Source: Cryptosporangium arvum DSM 44712
GTDB lineage: Bacteria; Actinomycetota; Actinomycetes; Mycobacteriales; Cryptosporangiaceae
NCBI RefSeq assembly: GCF_000585375.1
Contig: NZ_KK073874.1
Location: 1,488,001-1,552,000 of the forward strand
Direction: 5' to 3'
DNA: 64,000 nt
Shown piece after piece: positions 55,904 to 64,000 of the stretch. The position numbers and the translations under genes are program-made. The notes beneath the pieces are model-generated. The model saw only the letters and a list, made by a program, of their open reading frames with translations, did no database searches and was not told the origin of the DNA. Each line of letters begins with the position of its first letter. Positions within the stretch are counted from its first letter, which is position 1.

Positions 55904-58285
55904 ATGCAGCCTGGGCAATACGGCCGCGTCCCGCAGCCGACCCAGTACCCGCAGTACCCCGCGCAGCGTTACCCGCAGTCGGCGCCTCCGGCGCCGGCTG
56001 CTCCGCAGCGTCCGGGTACGCAGTTCCCGCAGCAGCGGCCGCCCGCCAACCCGCCGACGTTCGGTGACGGTGGCGGACCGGTCAACCCCCCGCCGGGCGG
56101 AGGCGGCGGTGGGGGTGGCGGCGGCGGAGGCGACGGCAGTGGCGGCGAGGCCCGCAAGGTCCCACCGCGCCCGCGCTTCCTGTTCGTCGCGTTCCTGCTG
56201 CTCGTGCTGGTCGCGGTCCTGATGGTGCAGGCGTACGTGCAGGCTCAGGTCGCCACGCCGAAGAACGTCCACAACGCGGGCGCTTCGGACGAGGTGCCCG
56301 ACAAGGTCCTCTCGGGTGGGCCGATCATCGACACCACCCACAAGGACAAGCCGTACTCGTACTCGCTGCCCGACAAGAAGATCGCGCTGACGTTCGACGA
56401 CGGGCCCGACCCGAAGTGGACGCCGAAGGTCCTCGACCTGCTCGCCAAGTACAACGTCCACGCGACGTTCTTCCTGGTGGGCTCGGCGGTCACCGAGCAC
56501 CCAGACCTCGTCGAGCGGATGGTCCGCGAAGGACACGAGGTCGGCATCCACAGCTTCACCCACCCCGAGATGTCGGAGATGGGTGCCTGGGAGCGCAAGC
56601 TCCAGTACTCGCAGACGCAGATGGCGATCGTCGGCGCGGCCGGCGTCACCACGTCGCTGCTCCGCTTCCCGTACTCCTCGCAGCCCGACGCGATCGACAA
56701 CGTCTACTGGCCGATCGTCAAGGAAGCCGGTGAGCTCGGCTACCTCAACGTCGTCAACGACACCGACAGCGAGGACTGGAAGAAGGAGGGCGTCGAGAAG
56801 ATCATCACCAACTCCTACCCGAAGAAGGGGCAGGGGGCGGTCTCGCTCTTCCACGACGCCGGTGGCAATCGCAAGATGACGCTCGAGGCGATCGCGGAGA
56901 TGCTCCCGCGGTTCAAGAACGAGGGCTACCAGTTCGTCACCGTCGGTGAGGGACTGAAGATGTCCCCCGACTGGAACAACGCGGACGGCGGCGCCAACTT
57001 CCAGGCCATGCAGCCGGCCAGCTCCGGTGAGATCTGGCGCGGGCGCGCGATGATCTGGGTCGTCCAGGCCTCGGGTTGGTTCGTCACCGGCCTGGTGGGC
57101 CTGCTGACCGTCGTCGGTGTGCTGACGCTCGCTCGCCTGGTGTTGATGCTCGTGCTGGCCACGGTCCACGCCCGGAAGCGGCGGGCGAAGAACTTCCGCT
57201 GGGGGCCGGAGTTCCTGGAGCCGGTGTCGGTGGTGGTGCCGGCCTACAACGAGAAGGAAGGCATCGCGGCCGCGGTCAGATCGCTGGCGACCAGTAACTA
57301 TCCAATGGTCGAAGTGATCGTGGTCGACGACGGGTCGTCGGACAACACCGCGGAGATCGCCGAGAGCCTCGGCTTCGCGAACGTGCGTGTGGTCCGGGTA
57401 CCCAACGGCGGTAAACCGGCGGCGCTCAACATCGGCACCGCCTGGGCCCGCGCGGACGTCATCGTCATGGTCGACGGCGACACGATCTTCGAGCCCGACT
57501 CGGTCTACGAGCTCGTGCAGCCGTTCGCCGACCCCCGGGTCGGTGGCGTCGCCGGCAACGTGAAGGTCGGCAACCGCCAGAGCATCGTCGCGCGCTGGCA
57601 GCACATCGAGTACGTGATCGGCTTCAACCTCGACCGGCGGATGTACGACATGCTCCAGTGCATGCCGACGATCCCCGGTGCGATCGGCGCGTTCCGCCGC
57701 GAGGCGCTCACCGACGTCGGCGGCGTCTCGCACGAGACCCTGGCCGAGGACACCGACCTCACGATCGCGATGGGCCGTGCCGGCTGGAAGGTCGTGTACG
57801 AGGAGAAGGCCCGCGCCTGGACCGAGGCGCCGTCGACGATCCAGCAGCTGTGGAAGCAGCGTTACCGCTGGAGCTACGGCACGATGCAGGCGATGTGGAA
57901 GCACCGCAAGGCGGTGTTCGAGAGTGGCCCGTCGGGCCGGTTCGGCCGGTTCGGTCTGGTCTTCCTCGGCATCTTCCAGGTCGGTCTGCCGCTGTTCGCG
58001 CCGCTCATCGACGTCTTCGCGCTCTACGGCCTGGTCGCCTACGACGCGGCGCTGTCCGCGGGGGCCTGGGTCGGCATGCTCGCACTGCAGTTCTTCCTGG
58101 CGGTGTTCGCGTTCAAGCTGGACAAGGAGAAGCTCGGCCCGCTGTGGTCGCTGCCCGCCCAGCAGTTCGTGTACCGGCAGCTGATGTACGCGGTGATGAT
58201 CCAATCCGTGGTCACCGCGTTGACCGGTGCCCGCCTGCGGTGGCACAAGCTGCACCGCACGGGGCTCCAAGCTCCTGGTAGCTGA
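55904..58285 (+). CDS. Bifunctional polysaccharide deacetylase - GT2 glycan synthase
   Basis: 793 aa. A Pro/Gln/Gly-rich cytoplasmic start (1-85), one membrane segment (about 90-112), then an external NodB-type deacetylase (about 150-340): TFDDGPDP (DD motif), HSFTHPEMSE (metal histidines), RFPYSSQPD. A second segment (about 390-420) returns to the cytosol, where a family 2 glycosyltransferase follows: VVDDGSSDNT, VDGDTIFE, AEDTD, and QQLWKQRYRW (Q/RxxRW). The last 100 residues have further membrane helices. It should polymerise GlcNAc-like sugars, extrude and then partially deacetylate the chain. Confidence 0.94.
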   Translation: MQPGQYGRVPQPTQYPQYPAQRYPQSAPPAPAAPQRPGTQFPQQRPPANPPTFGDGGGPVNPPPGGGGGGGGGGGGDGSGGEARKVPPRPRFLFVAFLLLVLVAVLMVQAYVQAQVATPKNVHNAGASDEVPDKVLSGGPIIDTTHKDKPYSYSLPDKKIALTFDDGPDPKWTPKVLDLLAKYNVHATFFLVGSAVTEHPDLVERMVREGHEVGIHSFTHPEMSEMGAWERKLQYSQTQMAIVGAAGVTTSLLRFPYSSQPDAIDNVYWPIVKEAGELGYLNVVNDTDSEDWKKEGVEKIITNSYPKKGQGAVSLFHDAGGNRKMTLEAIAEMLPRFKNEGYQFVTVGEGLKMSPDWNNADGGANFQAMQPASSGEIWRGRAMIWVVQASGWFVTGLVGLLTVVGVLTLARLVLMLVLATVHARKRRAKNFRWGPEFLEPVSVVVPAYNEKEGIAAAVRSLATSNYPMVEVIVVDDGSSDNTAEIAESLGFANVRVVRVPNGGKPAALNIGTAWARADVIVMVDGDTIFEPDSVYELVQPFADPRVGGVAGNVKVGNRQSIVARWQHIEYVIGFNLDRRMYDMLQCMPTIPGAIGAFRREALTDVGGVSHETLAEDTDLTIAMGRAGWKVVYEEKARAWTEAPSTIQQLWKQRYRWSYGTMQAMWKHRKAVFESGPSGRFGRFGLVFLGIFQVGLPLFAPLIDVFALYGLVAYDAALSAGAWVGMLALQFFLAVFAFKLDKEKLGPLWSLPAQQFVYRQLMYAVMIQSVVTALTGARLRWHKLHRTGLQAPGS

Positions 58286-58292
58286 TGCATTC

Positions 58293-58322
58293 GAAGGGCC
58301 CGGCGAATCCGCCGGGCCCTTC
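58293..58322 (+). terminator. Terminator after the deacetylase-synthase gene
   Basis: Perfect 13-bp stem (GAAGGGCCCGGCG with its complement) and AATC loop, 7 bp past the stop. The response-regulator gene starts only 27 bp later. Confidence 0.88.
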
Positions 58323-58349
58323 GTCGTACCCGCGTGGGAGAGTGTCGGC

Positions 58350-59042
58350 GTGAAGGTGCTCGTGGTCGAGGACGATGCCGATCTGGGGTACGCGGTCGCC
58401 GCGGCCCTGCGCGGCGCCGGGCTGGCCGTCGACCTGGTCGGAGACATCCCGGCCGCGGACGAGGCCGTGCTGATCAGCCCGTATGCCTGCGTGGTGTTCG
58501 ACCGGATGCTGCCCTCGGGGGACAGCGTCGACTACGTGGCCGCGCGTAGACGGGGTGGCTGGGACACCCCGGTGCTCTTCCTGACCGCTCGCGACAGCGT
58601 GGCCGACCGGGTGGCCGGCTTCGAGCACGGCGGCGACGACTACCTGGTGAAGCCGTTCGCGGTGGCCGAACTCGTCGCGCGGGTGCTCAGCCTGGGCCGT
58701 CGTTCGCTCACCACCGGCCCGCCGGCCGCACCGGTGCTCCGCGTCGTCGACCTGGAGATCGACGTCCCGCGCCGCCAGGTCCGCCGCGCGGGCGTCCTGC
58801 TGACGCTCACCGCGAAGGAGTTCGCGGTGCTCGAGCTGCTGGCCAACCACGCCGGTGAGGTGGTCAGCCGCACCACGCTCATCGAGCACTGCTGGGACGC
58901 GATGGCCGAACCGATGTCGAATGTCGTGGACGTGCTCGTACGCCAGCTGCGGCGCAAGCTGGGCGGTCCGCAGCTCATCCACACCGTCCGGGGCGCGGGC
59001 TATCTGCTCGGCCAGGATCCCGCCGCACCGGCCTACGGCTGA
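58350..59042 (+). CDS. OmpR-family response regulator
   Basis: 230 aa from GTG 58350 with GGGAG upstream. Receiver: acidic pair D8-D9, phosphoacceptor D51 (VVFDRMLPSGDS), threonine in LFLTARD, lysine in DYLVKPFAV. The C-terminal winged helix (LTLTAKEFAVLELLANHAGEVVSRTTL, VVDVLVRQLRRKLGG, IHTVRGAGYLL) binds DNA. Paired with the kinase 2 bases downstream; the neighbouring glycan genes are the obvious targets. Confidence 0.95.
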   Translation: MKVLVVEDDADLGYAVAAALRGAGLAVDLVGDIPAADEAVLISPYACVVFDRMLPSGDSVDYVAARRRGGWDTPVLFLTARDSVADRVAGFEHGGDDYLVKPFAVAELVARVLSLGRRSLTTGPPAAPVLRVVDLEIDVPRRQVRRAGVLLTLTAKEFAVLELLANHAGEVVSRTTLIEHCWDAMAEPMSNVVDVLVRQLRRKLGGPQLIHTVRGAGYLLGQDPAAPAYG

Positions 59043-59044
59043 TC

Positions 59045-60409
59045 GTGGTCACTACGCCGCCGCTCGCGCCCAACGCCGCCGGGAAGTCGCCCGGGCGGCG
59101 CTCCGGGCGGCTCCGGAAGCGGAAACTCACCGGGAAGGGCACGGGCACCGTCGGTGTGCGGCGGTCGCTGCGGCTGCTGCGGTGGCGGCTGACCGTCCTC
59201 TACACGGTGGTGGCCGGCTGCGGGCTGATCGCCCTGGCGACGCTGGCCGTCAACACCGACAACCACCTGCGCGAGACCCGGCTCGACAACTCGATGGAGA
59301 CCCGCGCGCGTACCGCGGTCGCGCTCGTCTACTTCACCGACTCGGGCATCCAGCTGCAGGACATCCGGCAGGACGAGGTCGCGACCGGGTCGCCGCAGCT
59401 CGTCGTGCTGCTCGGGTACCCGCCCCAGCGCTCGGTGTTCGCGAGCAGCGACCCGGCGCTCACGGTCACCGCGTCCCACCTGAACGGGGTGGCGGCGCAG
59501 GCCATCGATCTCGGTGGAATCGTCCGCACCGACGGTGAGGACGATCGTGGGCACCCCACCCGGCTGCTCGCCGCGCCGCTCTACGACAACGAAGGCACCG
59601 CGGCCGGCGCGGTGGTCGTCATCGGCGACCCGACCGACGGGGACGAGGAACACGAGAAGCTCGTCGCCGCGCTCATCCTCGGCTGCGTGACGCTCGTGAC
59701 GCTGGCCGCGCTCGCCGGCCACGCGTTGTCCGGGCGGTCGATGCGGCCGGCCGTCGACGCGCTGGAGCGGCAGGAAGCGTTCCTCGCCGACGCGGCCCAC
59801 GACCTGCGCACCCCGGTGGCGACGCTCCGCACGCTCGCCGAGGCGGCCCTCGCCGACCCCGCTCAACGCTCGGATCTGTTGCCCCGGGCGGTGGCGCTGT
59901 CGGCGCGCATGGGCGACATCATCGACGACCTGCTGACCCGGGCCCGCCTCAACGCCGGCGTCCAGCACCTGAACAAGGAGCTGCTCCGGCTCGATCTGCT
60001 GGTCGAGAGCATCGTCGATCAGCTGGCCGACCCGGTGGGCGGCCCCGGCGCGCGGGCCCAGGTCACGTTCCACTCCGAGGAGTGCACGGTCCGGGCCGAC
60101 GCCCACCTGGTCACCCGCGCGGTGGCCAACCTGGTCGAGAACGCGCTGAAGCACGGTCACCACCCGGGTGTCGCGCCCGAGGTGGACGTCGTCGTGCTGC
60201 GGCCCGGGCGGATCACGGTCTCAGACCGCGGCCCGGGCATCGATCCGAACGTGGCGTCCGCGCTGTTCGGCCGCTTCCGGAGCGACGGTGGCTCGATCGG
60301 CCTGGGGCTCTCGATCACGCTCTGGGCGGCCGACCTGCACGGCGGAAAGCTGACCACCGCCGCCCGGCCGGGCGGCGGTGCGGTGTTCGAACTGGTGATC
60401 CCGGCCTGA
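59045..60409 (+). CDS. Sensor histidine kinase
   Basis: 454 aa from GTG 59045. Basic N-terminus, membrane segments at about 50-70 and 213-233, with an extracytoplasmic sensor domain of about 140 residues between them. No clear HAMP domain. Phospho-His is H252 (DAAHDLRTPVATLRT). ATPase: N box NLVENALKHG, G1 SDRGPGID, F box LFGRF, G2 SIGLGLSI. Signal unknown; it may sense the wall or membrane state. The stop lies in a 20-bp tandem repeat. Confidence 0.94.
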   Translation: MVTTPPLAPNAAGKSPGRRSGRLRKRKLTGKGTGTVGVRRSLRLLRWRLTVLYTVVAGCGLIALATLAVNTDNHLRETRLDNSMETRARTAVALVYFTDSGIQLQDIRQDEVATGSPQLVVLLGYPPQRSVFASSDPALTVTASHLNGVAAQAIDLGGIVRTDGEDDRGHPTRLLAAPLYDNEGTAAGAVVVIGDPTDGDEEHEKLVAALILGCVTLVTLAALAGHALSGRSMRPAVDALERQEAFLADAAHDLRTPVATLRTLAEAALADPAQRSDLLPRAVALSARMGDIIDDLLTRARLNAGVQHLNKELLRLDLLVESIVDQLADPVGGPGARAQVTFHSEECTVRADAHLVTRAVANLVENALKHGHHPGVAPEVDVVVLRPGRITVSDRGPGIDPNVASALFGRFRSDGGSIGLGLSITLWAADLHGGKLTTAARPGGGAVFELVIPA

Positions 60410-60460
60410 ACCCCGGGGACCGGGCCTGAACCCCGGAGACCGGGCCTGGACCCCGGAGCC
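60401..60460. repeat. Three 20-bp tandem repeats at the kinase gene end
   Basis: Units at 60401-60420, 60421-60440 and 60441-60460, each of form CGGGCCTGAACCCCGGAGAC with one to four changes. The TGA of the sensor kinase is in the first copy, the acyltransferase stop 6 bp past the last. The units have GGCC and CCCCGG self-complementarity and may act as the shared terminator. Confidence 0.8.
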
Positions 60461-60465
60461 GGGGC

Positions 60466-61989
60466 CTAGCGGTTGCGCGGGATCGTGCCGGTCTCGTCGA
60501 ACGACGGGGGGCGCTCGTCGCGGCCCCGTGACGACTGCGGGGTGCCGGGCCCGGCGCTCCAGCCGACGTCGTCACGCTGCGCCGGCACGTCGGGGAACCG
60601 GCCGGTGCGTGGCGTGCCGTAGGTGGCGGGCTCGGACGAACGCCGCTGTTCGGGTAAGCGCCGGTCGTTCTCGTACTGCTGGTCGTCGGGCGAGGCGGGC
60701 CGGGAGCCGTACACCCGGGGCTGCGGCCGCTCGTCGGGCCGGGACGCCGGGGTGGCCGACCAGCCGCCACCGGGCGGGGTACCCACCGGCGCGCCGGACA
60801 CCGGAAGCGACACCGTGCTGTCGTCGACGTTCGCTGCCACCGGTGGCTCGGGCTGCCCGCCGCCGGTGACTCCGGAAGCCGCGGCGGGCGCGGCCGGCGT
60901 CGACGCGCCACCCTTCTTGCCCAGGTCCTTGGGGAGCAACTGGGGCCGCCGCTGGGCCGCGACGTCCTCGATCCAGCCGAACGCGAGCATGCCCAGGATC
61001 GTCAGTACGACGGCGATGACCGCGCAGACCGCGGTACCGGCGGTCTCGCCGAGCTTCCAGACGCCGACCTTGTCGCCGACCGGGTAGCTGAGCTCGATCG
61101 CGACGTTGTGCCACAGGTAGATCACCATGGCGCGGCCGTTGACGATCGTGATCAGGCGGTCGAGCGCCTTGTTGTTGCCCACCCAGCTGAACTTCGGCGC
61201 GAAGCGCAGCAGGATCAGCACGATGCCGAATGAGAAGATCGCCTGCCCGGCCGGGATCAGGTTGAAGTCGTAGCTGTTCTCCTCCTGGTGCGTGAACGCC
61301 CAGAAGGTCGCGAGCGCGGCCAGCGCCAGACCGCCGGTGACCACCGCCGGTACCGGGATCTTCTTGAGCATCCCCTCGCGGTGCGCGAAGCCGAGCAGCC
61401 AGAGCGAGAGGAACGTGAAGCCGTCGGTGAGCACGCCTTCGCCCAGCTCGCCGGCCCAGCCGAAGCCGATCTTGCCGGTCGCGACCCCGACCATGACCAG
61501 CAGCGGGATCGTGATCATCGTCCGCGGGTACCAGCGGAACAGGATGAGCAGCAGCGGCGAGAGCAGGATGAACCAGACGATGCTCCGCATGTACCAGAGC
61601 GGCTCGGTGAGCGAGGCCGCCCACTCCGAGCCGGGCGGGTCGGACAGCGGGAAGATCCAGAACACCAGACGCCAGAGCGGCGGACGCTCGTCGGCCGGCC
61701 AGCCGTGCCAGAACATCAGCGGGATGCCGATGAGCCCGGCGAGCCAGAGGACCGGCAGTAGGCGCTGGAGACGGTTCTTGATCGTCTTCAGCGCGCCGCG
61801 GTCGAGCGAGCGGACCATCAGCGACCCGGAAATCGCGAACAGCAGGCCCATGGCCGGCCAGAAGCCGAGCCACGCCTCGGTCGAGAAGATGTGGTAGACG
61901 ACCACCCAGAGGATGCAGAGGAACCGAAGAACGTCGAAGTAGCGGTCCCGGCCCCCGGTCGAGGCGCGCGCAGGCGTTTGCGTGGTCAC
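60466..61989 (-). CDS. Membrane acyltransferase, family 3 (OatA-like), copy A
   Basis: 507 aa from GTG 61989, chosen by analogy with copy B and an AAGGTG site; an ATG at 62022 is possible. The acyltransferase-3 core (about 15-365) has ten or so membrane segments, RYFDVLRFLCILWVVVYHIF with the catalytic histidine, and LWYMRSIVWF, SLWLLGFAHREG and IYLWHNVAIEL. The last 140 residues are Pro/Gly/Arg-rich and disordered. Such proteins O-acylate sugars of envelope glycans. It follows its paralogue B on the minus strand. Confidence 0.9.
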   Translation of the reverse strand: MTTQTPARASTGGRDRYFDVLRFLCILWVVVYHIFSTEAWLGFWPAMGLLFAISGSLMVRSLDRGALKTIKNRLQRLLPVLWLAGLIGIPLMFWHGWPADERPPLWRLVFWIFPLSDPPGSEWAASLTEPLWYMRSIVWFILLSPLLLILFRWYPRTMITIPLLVMVGVATGKIGFGWAGELGEGVLTDGFTFLSLWLLGFAHREGMLKKIPVPAVVTGGLALAALATFWAFTHQEENSYDFNLIPAGQAIFSFGIVLILLRFAPKFSWVGNNKALDRLITIVNGRAMVIYLWHNVAIELSYPVGDKVGVWKLGETAGTAVCAVIAVVLTILGMLAFGWIEDVAAQRRPQLLPKDLGKKGGASTPAAPAAASGVTGGGQPEPPVAANVDDSTVSLPVSGAPVGTPPGGGWSATPASRPDERPQPRVYGSRPASPDDQQYENDRRLPEQRRSSEPATYGTPRTGRFPDVPAQRDDVGWSAGPGTPQSSRGRDERPPSFDETGTIPRNR

Positions 61990-62079
61990 CGAACCATGAT
62001 CACCTTCTGAACGGGTGCGCATGGTTGTTTCAGGGAACTAAGTCCAGCGCACAGTGTACATTTACCGACACTCTTCGTC

Positions 62080-63510
62080 CTATCGGCCCACTTGATCGGG
62101 GCGATCGTCCGAGCGCGGACGCGACGTACCGTACTCCGCCGACGGGTAGTGGCCACCGGCCCGGGGGTCGGGATTCCGACCCTGCGGTCCGTACTGCTGC
62201 GGCGGGTACTGCCGGGGGTCGTACTGCTGCGGAACCTGCTGGCGCGGATCGCCGTACCGCGGGTCGGGGGCGTACCGGGGGTCGCCCCCGTAGGGCTGCT
62301 GATTGCCGTACTGGGCCGGGGCCGGGGCCGGGGCGGGGGTCGGCGGCATCGGCGGTGACTGGGGGGCCGCCTCGGCGGCAGCACCCGGCTGGAGCGGCGC
62401 GGCCAGCACCTTCACCTTCCCGGGTACCAGCTCGGGCTTCCGCCGCGCGGCGACGTCCTCCACCCACCCGAACGCCAGCACGAAGACGCCGACGAGCACC
62501 CAGGTCAGCGGGAACCAGGCGACCCAGATGTCGATCCCGAACTGCTCGAGCACGGTCATCGCGATCAGGATCGCCGCGTTGTGCCAGAGGTAGATCGTCA
62601 CCGCGCGGGAGTTGAAGATCGTGATGATCCGGTCGATCACCGCGTGGCGCTGCAGCCACTCCATCCGCGACGAGTAGCGCATCAGGATGAACACGACGCC
62701 GAACGAGTAGAGCGCGAGCGTGAGGCTGCTGTTCTCCACCGACCAGGCCTTGCGGCCCTCCTCGAGCGCCTCGGCGTTACCCGGCCCGGCCAGCCAGCCG
62801 AGGCCGGCGGCGATCACCACGCCGCCGATCGCGAACAGGGCCGGCAGCGGCAGGCGCTTGATGATGCCTTCGGCGTGCGCGAACCCGATCAGCCAGCAGC
62901 CCAGGTACACGAGGACGTCGTTGAACGTGCTGCCCCACCAGTCGTCCAGCGGGAGGATGCCGACCTCGGCCAGGCCGAGCAGAGCGAACGGCAGGGCGAG
63001 AACCAGCCACGGCACCTTGCGGAACGGCTTGAGCAGCAGCGGCGACAGCGCCACGAACCACAGGTACGTCTTCAGGTACCAGAGGACGCCCCACGCGACC
63101 TCGCCCCACTCGCTGCCCGGCGGGTCGCCGACCGGCAGCAGCCAGAACGCCAGCTGCCAGAGTGGGGAGTCGCCGTTGGCGCCGTAGCTCCACTCCCGCG
63201 GTGCGCCGTCGTGCCAGATCATCAGCGGGATCCAGATCGCGCCGAAGGCCCAGACCACCGGGAGCAGGCGGCGGAACCGGCTCTTGATCGCGGCCAGCGC
63301 ACCCTTGTCGATCGAGCGCACCATGAGCGTTCCGGCGAGCGCGAACATGACGCCCATCGCGGGGAACCAGGGGAAAATGGCGAAGCCGAACGCGTGGTAG
63401 GTGACCACTCGGATGATCGCGACCGCGCGCAGCGTGTCGAGATAACGGTCGCGGCCCTTTGCGGGGGTCGCCTTCGGCGCGGGCGCAGGGGCAGTCACGG
63501 ACACGAGCAC
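62080..63510 (-). CDS. Membrane acyltransferase, family 3 (OatA-like), copy B
   Basis: 476 aa from GTG 63510 (GTGs at 63504 and 63498 are equally possible). Aligned with copy A throughout the core: GRDRYLDTLRAVAIIRVVTYHAFGF, AMGVMFALAGTLMVRSIDKGAL, DPPGSEWGEVAWGVLWYLKTYLW, CWLIGFAHAEGIIKRLPLPA, AVTIYLWHNAAILI and FGWVEDVAARRKPELVPG. The tail (about 375-476) is different: Tyr/Pro/Gln-rich with DPRY repeats. Divergent from ndk across 228 bp. The pair stems from a duplication in which only the tails drifted. Confidence 0.9.
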   Translation of the reverse strand: MLVSVTAPAPAPKATPAKGRDRYLDTLRAVAIIRVVTYHAFGFAIFPWFPAMGVMFALAGTLMVRSIDKGALAAIKSRFRRLLPVVWAFGAIWIPLMIWHDGAPREWSYGANGDSPLWQLAFWLLPVGDPPGSEWGEVAWGVLWYLKTYLWFVALSPLLLKPFRKVPWLVLALPFALLGLAEVGILPLDDWWGSTFNDVLVYLGCWLIGFAHAEGIIKRLPLPALFAIGGVVIAAGLGWLAGPGNAEALEEGRKAWSVENSSLTLALYSFGVVFILMRYSSRMEWLQRHAVIDRIITIFNSRAVTIYLWHNAAILIAMTVLEQFGIDIWVAWFPLTWVLVGVFVLAFGWVEDVAARRKPELVPGKVKVLAAPLQPGAAAEAAPQSPPMPPTPAPAPAPAQYGNQQPYGGDPRYAPDPRYGDPRQQVPQQYDPRQYPPQQYGPQGRNPDPRAGGHYPSAEYGTSRPRSDDRPDQVGR

Positions 63511-63738
63511 ATGTTCCGGGAATGAGATGAAGTTTGGATGAGGAGAACAACTTCGGTTTGCTGCGAATGTTCACAGCCGTGCGGACATATCACGTGAGTG
63601 ACCCCAGACCGCCGCCCGATCGGGGGTGTATGAGAGCGGAGTCACGCGGACGGTACGCTGCGGTGACGGGTCGACGCGCCTCCGCTGCCGGTGTTCACAC
63701 CCGGCCTCCGCCCCCCATCTGAACGAGGAGTCATCCCT

Positions 63739-64000
63739 GTGTCCGAGCGCACGCTGGTTCTGATCAAGCCCGACGCGGTCCGCCGCGGCCTGATCGGGGA
63801 GGTGCTCGGGCGATTCGAGCGCAAGGGCCTGAGCATCGACGCGCTGAACCTGCGCACGGTCGACGCCACGCTCGCCGACGAGCACTACGCCGAGCACCTC
63901 GAGCAGCCCTGGTACCCGCCGCTGCGTGAGTTCATCACGTCCGGTCCGCTGGTGGCGCTCATCCTCTCCGGCGACGAGGCGATCTCGGTCGTCCGGACGC
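63739..64000 (+). CDS. ndk: Nucleoside diphosphate kinase, 3' end cut by the window
   Basis: 87 codons are present from GTG 63739 after GAGGAG. The start TLVLIKPDAVRRGLIGEVLGRFERKGL is diagnostic, with the ATP-binding lysine in KPDAV; the catalytic histidine (NxxH) lies outside the window. The enzyme equilibrates nucleoside di- and triphosphates. In many actinobacteria it directly follows DUF4233, which here is 9 kb away. Confidence 0.96.
   Translation, partial: MSERTLVLIKPDAVRRGLIGEVLGRFERKGLSIDALNLRTVDATLADEHYAEHLEQPWYPPLREFITSGPLVALILSGDEAISVVRT

Noticed and set aside
63534-63722. Short open frame between acyltransferase B and ndk
   Set aside because: Arg/Pro-rich, no ribosome site, sits in the divergent promoter region.

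Overview
The window is 64 kb of a high-GC chromosome (roughly 70 % G+C by eye, strong G/C at third codon positions, many GTG and TTG starts). It reads as core chromosome of a filamentous or Frankia/Cryptosporangium-like actinobacterium. Evidence for this: an Rv2466c-type mycothiol-linked thioredoxin-fold protein, two clpP genes in tandem ahead of clpX, valS-folC-DUF4233, a SigE-family ECF sigma factor, DUF5130, and an actinobacterial EttA. The genus is a guess; no rRNA lies in the window.

Layout. 0-1.4 kb: end of a sugar ABC transporter operon (two permeases). 1.4-9 kb: a hydrolase/TetR divergent pair, ettA with a thioesterase and an unknown gene, a membrane-anchored protein, a GH13 alpha-glucosidase and truncated hemoglobin O. 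9-21.9 kb: MscS channel, HNH endonuclease, degenerate Ser/Thr kinase, DUF5130 pair, pepN, Rv2466c homologue, DUF1015 and esterase genes, rpiB and a Nei-type glycosylase. 21.9-25.3 kb: an anti-sigma-type ATPase and then a tightly overlapped cassette: a 94-aa peptide with three 25-residue Asp/Gly/Gly repeats, a ROX/YcfD-type JmjC oxygenase, and a Suc_Fer/Apd1-type ferredoxin. This is my best candidate for an undescribed system, a RiPP-like or hydroxylated repeat peptide. 25.3-31 kb: DUF1232, AraC/NmrA pair, a decayed DUF4440 gene, envelope alkaline-phosphatase-fold and glycosyltransferase genes, a six-copy minisatellite, tRNA-Gly and tRNA-Pro. 31-40 kb: accessory genes (SnoaL-like protein, LAL-type LuxR regulator, secreted SRPBCC-SnoaL fusion, GNAT, astacin protease, SDR, MFS transporter).

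40-44.5 kb is the proteostasis block tig-clpP1-clpP2-clpX, with a match to the ClgR box ahead of clpP1. 44.5-50 kb: an ECF sigma factor with a membrane partner, YndJ-like protein behind twin TetR-type operators, XRE-cupin regulator/EamA exporter, nitrilase-family amidase and a GNAT. 50.2-54.6 kb: valS-folC-DUF4233. Instead of reaching ndk directly, the window then holds a 513-bp low-GC gap and a 9-kb envelope polysaccharide locus: a Pro-rich anchored protein, a fused polysaccharide deacetylase-GT2 synthase, a two-component system, and two tandem acyltransferase-3 proteins. ndk starts at 63739 and runs off the end.

Coordinates follow reading frames and visible ribosome binding sites. Functions rest on motifs read by eye; no database search was possible.
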